DNA of 64,000 nt. Source: Alloalcanivorax dieselolei B5 (GTDB taxonomy: Bacteria > Pseudomonadota > Gammaproteobacteria > Pseudomonadales > Alcanivoracaceae). Positions 60,098-64,000 of the stretch are shown here, one piece after another; position 1 is the stretch's first letter, and each line of letters begins with the position of its first letter. The stretch spans positions 3,658,001 through 3,722,000 of the forward strand of contig NC_018691.1 of assembly GCF_000300005.1 (NCBI RefSeq), read 5' to 3'. The position numbers and the translations under genes are program-made. Below the pieces are notes generated by a model. The model was not told where the DNA came from, searched no databases, and saw only the letters and a program-made list of their open reading frames with translations.

Positions 60098-60844
60098 ATG
60101 AACGCTGAAGCGATAAACCTGTCCTTGCCCGACGGCCATCCGATGCGGGCGCGCTGGATCGTTCCGGACCGGAACAACGGCCTCGGCGCTGGCATCATCG
60201 TCATTCACGACATCTTCGGCTTCACGCCGGATCTGCAACGGATCGCCGAGAGGCTGGCCAGCGCCGGCTACCCGGTGCTGGCGCCGGACCTCTACGACCA
60301 GGCCGGCGGCAAAGCCTCCTGCGTGGTGAGAACACTGCGTGATCATGAACGGGGACGCGGGTTCGCCTTCCAACAACTGGAAACCTGCCGTCAATGGTTG
60401 TTGCAACAACGCGACGCCGAGGTCACCAAGGTGGGGGTCATGGGCTTCTGCATGGGCGGCCGTTTTGCCCTGCTGTTCGCGGCGCGGGCGCCGATACAGG
60501 TGGTGGCGCCGTTCTATGGCGGTGTGCCGAAAAAGGCGGAATCACTCCACGGCATCTGCCCGGTGGTGGGCGGTTGGGGACGCAAGGATCTGATTTATGG
60601 AAATCACGGTGACCGGCTGGCCGGCCATCTGACCCGGCTCGACGTTCCCCACGACATACGCACCTACGATCACGCCGGCCATTCCTATATGAACGACCAC
60701 CAGACGTTCACCTTCAAGCGACTGGGCTGGTACTCACCGCTGCGCTCCCGGCACGATCCCGACGCCGCCGAGGACAGTTGGCGCCGGGTGTTGTCGTTTT
60801 TCGAGAAAACATTGCGGGAGTCGGAACCTGCTCTTCATGGCTAA
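60098..60844 (+). CDS. Dienelactone hydrolase family protein
   Basis: A 248-residue alpha/beta hydrolase. The nucleophile elbow is GFCMGG (Cys about residue 117), characteristic of dienelactone hydrolase; the catalytic His is in YDHAGHSYMN. Blocks IIVIHDIFGFTPDLQRIAERLASAGY and PFYGGVPKK support the family. No ortho-cleavage chloroaromatic genes are nearby, so it is probably a general carboxymethylenebutenolidase-like enzyme of unknown substrate. The start has a moderate GGACCC context. Confidence 0.85.
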   Translation: MNAEAINLSLPDGHPMRARWIVPDRNNGLGAGIIVIHDIFGFTPDLQRIAERLASAGYPVLAPDLYDQAGGKASCVVRTLRDHERGRGFAFQQLETCRQWLLQQRDAEVTKVGVMGFCMGGRFALLFAARAPIQVVAPFYGGVPKKAESLHGICPVVGGWGRKDLIYGNHGDRLAGHLTRLDVPHDIRTYDHAGHSYMNDHQTFTFKRLGWYSPLRSRHDPDAAEDSWRRVLSFFEKTLRESEPALHG

Positions 60845-60893
60845 AGCGGAACATCGCCCGGCGGTGTCCCGCCAAGAGGGACCACGAAGACCG

Positions 60894-60967
60894 GATTCGC
60901 TTGCAAGGCAAGCTCCTACAGCGGCCTTGTAGCATAGTCTGTAGGAGCCAGCCTTGCTGGCGAATTT
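60894..60967. repeat. REP-like inverted pair, copy 2
   Basis: GATTCGCTTGCAAGGCAAGC...TCCTACA (60894-60920) and TGTAGGAGCCAGCCTTGCTG...GCGAAT (60940-60965) face each other with a short spacer. The layout and the GATTCGC/GCGAA ends match the element at 4686-4756. It separates the hydrolase gene from the convergent ppc gene. Confidence 0.8.
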
Positions 60968-60983
60968 CTTGGGACACAACCGC

Positions 60984-63647
60984 TCAGCCGGTGTTGCGCA
61001 GGCCGGCGGCGATGCCGGCGATGGTGACCATCAAGGCGCTTTCCAGCACTCTGTCGGAATCGCGGTCACGCAGACGGGCCATCAGTTCCGCCTGCAACAG
61101 GTGCAGCGGATCGGTGTAGGGATCGCGCACGCGGATCGACCAGCGCATCACCGGATTGTTGTCGAGCAGATCGCCACGGCCGGTGAGCCGGCCCAACGCC
61201 TCCACGGTGCCGGCCAGACGCTGGCGCAGGGAATCGCCCAGCCGCATCAGGTCGGCGTCATCGGTGAGCCGCTCTTCGTACCAGGCGGCCACCCGAGAAT
61301 CCGCTTTCGCCAGCACCATTTCCAGCATGTCCACCACGCCCTGGAAAAACGGCCAATGGCTGGCCATTTCCCGTACCTGGTCGGTGTCGGACTGATCTTG
61401 CAAGGCGGCTTCCAGGGCGGCACCAGTGCCCAGCCAGGCCGGCAGCATCAGACGGATCTGTGTCCAGGCGAACACCCAGGGAATAGCGCGCAGGGATTCA
61501 ATACCGCCGTCGCTTTTACGCCGCGCCGGGCGGCTGCCCAGAGCCAGACGACTGAGCTCGGTCTCCGGCGTCACCGTGCGCAGATAACGCACCAGCGCCG
61601 GATCATCGCGCACCACCTGACGGTAACCTTCCACCGATACCCGGGTGAGCTTTTCCATTTGCTCGCGCCATTGCGGCTGCGGTTCACGGGGCGGCAGCAG
61701 CGTCGCTTCCAGGGTGGCGGCGACGTACTGCTCCAGATTGAAGGCGGCCACCGACGGGCGGCCATATTTGAAGCGAATCACTTCGCCCTGCTCGGTGACA
61801 CGGATGCGCCCGGCCACCGAACCGGACGGCTGGGACAGCAGCGCCATGCGCGTGGGCGAGCCGCCACGGGAAATGGAACCGCCACGGCCATGAAACAGGG
61901 TCAGCGGTATGCCGTGCTCACGAAACAGCGCGGTGAGTTTTTCCTGGGCGCGAAACTGGGCCCAGGCGGCACCGAGAAAACCGGCGTCCTTGGCGGAATC
62001 GGAATAGCCGATCATCACTTCCTGGCCGCCCTTGACCCGCTCCCGATAAAACGGAATCGACAACAGCGCGGACATGGTCTCCCCGGCGTTGTCCAGATCG
62101 TCCAGGGTCTCGAACAGCGGCACCACACGCATCGGCCGGGTCACCCCGGCGATCTTCTGCAGCAGCATCACCGCCAGCACATCCGAGGGGGCGTGCGCCA
62201 TGGAGATGACATAGGCACCCAACCCTTCCGGTCCCTGTTCGGCGATCACCTTGCAGGTATCCAGCACCTCACGCACCTGCGGGTCGCACAGCTCGCTCTG
62301 GTAGAAGAGGTCATCCACCAATGGGCGGCGATTCTCCAGCTCGGTCAGCAGAAAACGTTGCCGCTCGGCTTCATCCCATTCCAGATAGGAGCCCAGTTCC
62401 AGGTAGCGGGTGATGGCATCGACAGTGTCGGCGTGCCGGCCGGACTCCTGGCGCACATCCAGACACAATAACGTGATGCCAAAGCAACTCAGGCGGCGCA
62501 GGGTGTCCTTGAGCTGGCCGTTGGCGATGGACTCAAGACCGACGGCGCGCAGGGAACGGTCCAGCAAGCGTAATTCGTCACGCAACTGGGCACCGTTGAG
62601 AAAGCCTTCGCCATCCGGCACCGGCCGTTCTTCCACCAGCGCTTCCATACGCCGCCGGGTCACCTTGAGGCGGTCACGCACATCACGCAGTACCACGCGG
62701 TAGGGTTCGTGGCTGGGCCCGGTGCGAGCCAGCAGTTCGTCGCTGGCCCGATGCATGGACAAGTCCGCCAGCAAATTCTCCACATCACGCAAATACAGGT
62801 CCGCCGCCATCCAGCGCGCCAGCAACAGCACCTCGCGGGTGACCGCGGCAGTGACGTTGGGATTGCCATCACGATCGCCGCCCATCCAGGAGGCCAGGCG
62901 GACCGGCACCCAGTCCGCCGGCGGTGATGGCAGACCGGCCTGTTGCAGTTCCTCATCGAGCTGCCGCATGAAGTCCGGCACCGCCCGCCACAGGCTTTGT
63001 TCGATGGTGGCGAAACCCCATTTGGCTTCGTCCACCGGCGTCGGTCTCTCGCGACGAATCTCGTCGGTACTCCAGGCGGAGATAATCAGCTCGCGCAAAC
63101 GCTGTTCGAGTCGCTGCCGCTCTTCCCCTGTGAGATCCGGGCGATCCGATTCGGTGAGCAGGTCCGCCATCTGGTCGTACTTGCGAATCAACGTGCGCCG
63201 GGTCACCTCGGTGGGATGAGCGGTGAGCACCAGTTCCACGGAAAGGTCCGTCAGGGTGTCGCGCACGGTTTGCGCCGACACCTGCCTGGCGGACAGCCGC
63301 TCCAGCACATTGCGCAAACCCTGATCGCTGTCGGGGTCGCCGGGATAGCGCTGATGCTGACGGTGCAGACGTTCGCGATGATGCTGCTCGGCGATGTTGG
63401 CCAGGTTCAGGAACTGGCTGAACGCCCGTGCCACTTCCAGCAGGGCATCATCTTCCAGGGGATCGAGCAGGGCCCGCAGACGCGCCACCGACATTTCATC
63501 GTTGGAGCGGGTTTCCACCGCCGCCAGACGGATCCTCTCCACCGTTTCATACAGGTTCTCTCCCACCTGCTCACGCAACGTGTGGCCAAGCAGCTCCCCC
63601 AGCCAACGGACATCTTCGCGCAACGGCGCGTGCTGATCCTGTTCCAT
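60984..63647 (-). CDS. ppc: Phosphoenolpyruvate carboxylase
   Basis: An 887-residue anaplerotic enzyme that carboxylates PEP to oxaloacetate. The catalytic His is in LTAHPTEVTRRTL; the mobile-loop block FHGRGGSISRGGSP and the C-terminal RNTG end are diagnostic, as is VMIGYSDSAKDAGFLGA. The ATG at 63647 follows GGAGAG; a TTG one codon upstream is less likely. Single gene. Confidence 0.97.
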   Translation of the reverse strand: MEQDQHAPLREDVRWLGELLGHTLREQVGENLYETVERIRLAAVETRSNDEMSVARLRALLDPLEDDALLEVARAFSQFLNLANIAEQHHRERLHRQHQRYPGDPDSDQGLRNVLERLSARQVSAQTVRDTLTDLSVELVLTAHPTEVTRRTLIRKYDQMADLLTESDRPDLTGEERQRLEQRLRELIISAWSTDEIRRERPTPVDEAKWGFATIEQSLWRAVPDFMRQLDEELQQAGLPSPPADWVPVRLASWMGGDRDGNPNVTAAVTREVLLLARWMAADLYLRDVENLLADLSMHRASDELLARTGPSHEPYRVVLRDVRDRLKVTRRRMEALVEERPVPDGEGFLNGAQLRDELRLLDRSLRAVGLESIANGQLKDTLRRLSCFGITLLCLDVRQESGRHADTVDAITRYLELGSYLEWDEAERQRFLLTELENRRPLVDDLFYQSELCDPQVREVLDTCKVIAEQGPEGLGAYVISMAHAPSDVLAVMLLQKIAGVTRPMRVVPLFETLDDLDNAGETMSALLSIPFYRERVKGGQEVMIGYSDSAKDAGFLGAAWAQFRAQEKLTALFREHGIPLTLFHGRGGSISRGGSPTRMALLSQPSGSVAGRIRVTEQGEVIRFKYGRPSVAAFNLEQYVAATLEATLLPPREPQPQWREQMEKLTRVSVEGYRQVVRDDPALVRYLRTVTPETELSRLALGSRPARRKSDGGIESLRAIPWVFAWTQIRLMLPAWLGTGAALEAALQDQSDTDQVREMASHWPFFQGVVDMLEMVLAKADSRVAAWYEERLTDDADLMRLGDSLRQRLAGTVEALGRLTGRGDLLDNNPVMRWSIRVRDPYTDPLHLLQAELMARLRDRDSDRVLESALMVTIAGIAAGLRNTG

Positions 63648-63713
63648 CAATACGTCTCTCCGTTAATAGAGATCCTTCATGCTACCGGGAACGGGGGGAC
63701 AGGCAATAGCACT

Positions 63714-63743
63714 ATGGTCCGTGGCAACAATGGTCCGTGGCAA
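63714..63743 (+). repeat. 14-bp direct repeat upstream of the last gene
   Basis: ATGGTCCGTGGCAA occurs at 63714-63727 and 63730-63743 (16-bp period). It lies in the 203-bp divergent spacer between ppc and the partial gene, which otherwise shows no gene. Confidence 0.85.
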
Positions 63744-63850
63744 GAAAGGCCGCGCAAAATACCTTTTTACAACATTACGCCCATTGCAAGTCTTTATTCC
63801 CCGGGCCAGCTACCGCAACATAGGCGCATCTGGTTATCCACGGAACCTCA

Positions 63851-64000
63851 ATGAACTCGACCAACCGCGTGTCCTCCGAACAGGGCGCCATCATTCTGCA
63901 GTATCTGGCCCGGGCCCTGTTCGCCGTGCTGGCGGTGATTTACTTCCATCACACCCCGCAGTTCTTCGTCACGGTGCCGGAAAGCACCCCCTGGCTGATC
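63851..64000 (+). CDS. N-terminal part of a membrane protein, truncated by the window end
   Basis: Fifty codons are visible, starting MNSTNRVSSEQGAIILQYLA, followed by a hydrophobic stretch (ALFAVLAVIYFHH). It continues past base 64000, so no function can be given. Confidence 0.55.
   Translation, partial: MNSTNRVSSEQGAIILQYLARALFAVLAVIYFHHTPQFFVTVPESTPWLI

Overview
The window is about 64 kb of GC-rich chromosome from a Gammaproteobacterium. NrdAB, GlpG, the EF-P paralogue EfpL, AcnA, Ppc and the HpaR/HpaA regulators all look like Pseudomonas or Oceanospirillales relatives. A marine or hydrocarbonoclastic lineage such as Alcanivorax/Alloalcanivorax would fit, but this is an inference from gene content and base composition. 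I see no rRNA, tRNA, CRISPR array, prophage or intact insertion sequence. Genes are dense, often joined by ATGA or TGATG stop-start overlaps.

Layout. 1-10 kb: the end of nrdA, nrdB, a small acidic protein, an AlsS-like acetolactate synthase, a DinB-fold protein, a Kef/YbaL-type antiporter, and a coupled Na/Pi cotransporter-AraC regulator pair. 10-26 kb: a sterol-desaturase-like membrane hydroxylase, then an aromatic-acid catabolic island. The island holds a TRAP transporter (dctPQM), a divergent single-component FAD hydroxylase of the 3-hydroxybenzoate 4-monooxygenase family, the activator HpaA, the homoprotocatechuate meta-cleavage operon hpaG1-G2-E-D-F-H-I, a decayed succinate-semialdehyde dehydrogenase tail, the repressor HpaR, and a lone LivK-type binding protein. 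25-41 kb: TerC, aconitase A, a protein with two AP2-like repeats, a five-gene dipeptide-type ABC transporter, a YeiE/YeiH-like pair, three small exported proteins, WrbA and a NYN-OST-HTH protein.

41-49.3 kb (mostly minus strand): a TRAP transporter with its TatT partner lipoprotein, a GlpG rhomboid-aminopeptidase-EfpL operon, and olsBA for ornithine lipid synthesis. 49.5-60 kb: an unusual catabolic locus with two NMT1/THI5-type binding proteins, one ABC ATPase and permease, a TRZ/ATZ-type amidohydrolase, an isochorismatase-fold hydrolase, an SDR, a dihydroorotase/hydantoinase-like ring-opening enzyme, a LOG-type nucleotide phosphoribohydrolase, a LysR regulator and a DUF3830 protein. Together these suggest import and ring opening of a cyclic ureide or pyrimidine-like compound; the substrate is not known. 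60-64 kb: a dienelactone hydrolase family protein, Ppc, and the start of a membrane protein that runs off the window.

How the parts work together. In the aromatic island, the TRAP system would import a hydroxyphenylacetate-like acid, the FAD enzyme would add the second hydroxyl, and HpaD to HpaI would take homoprotocatechuate to pyruvate and succinic semialdehyde. The same 16-bp palindrome (CATTAAT-N2-ATTAATG) lies at the dctP/hydroxylase divergent promoter and at the hpaG1 promoter, which argues for joint control, most simply by HpaR. The two strongest leads for undescribed biology are the single-component hydroxylase replacing HpaBC under this control and the 49.5-60 kb heterocycle locus.
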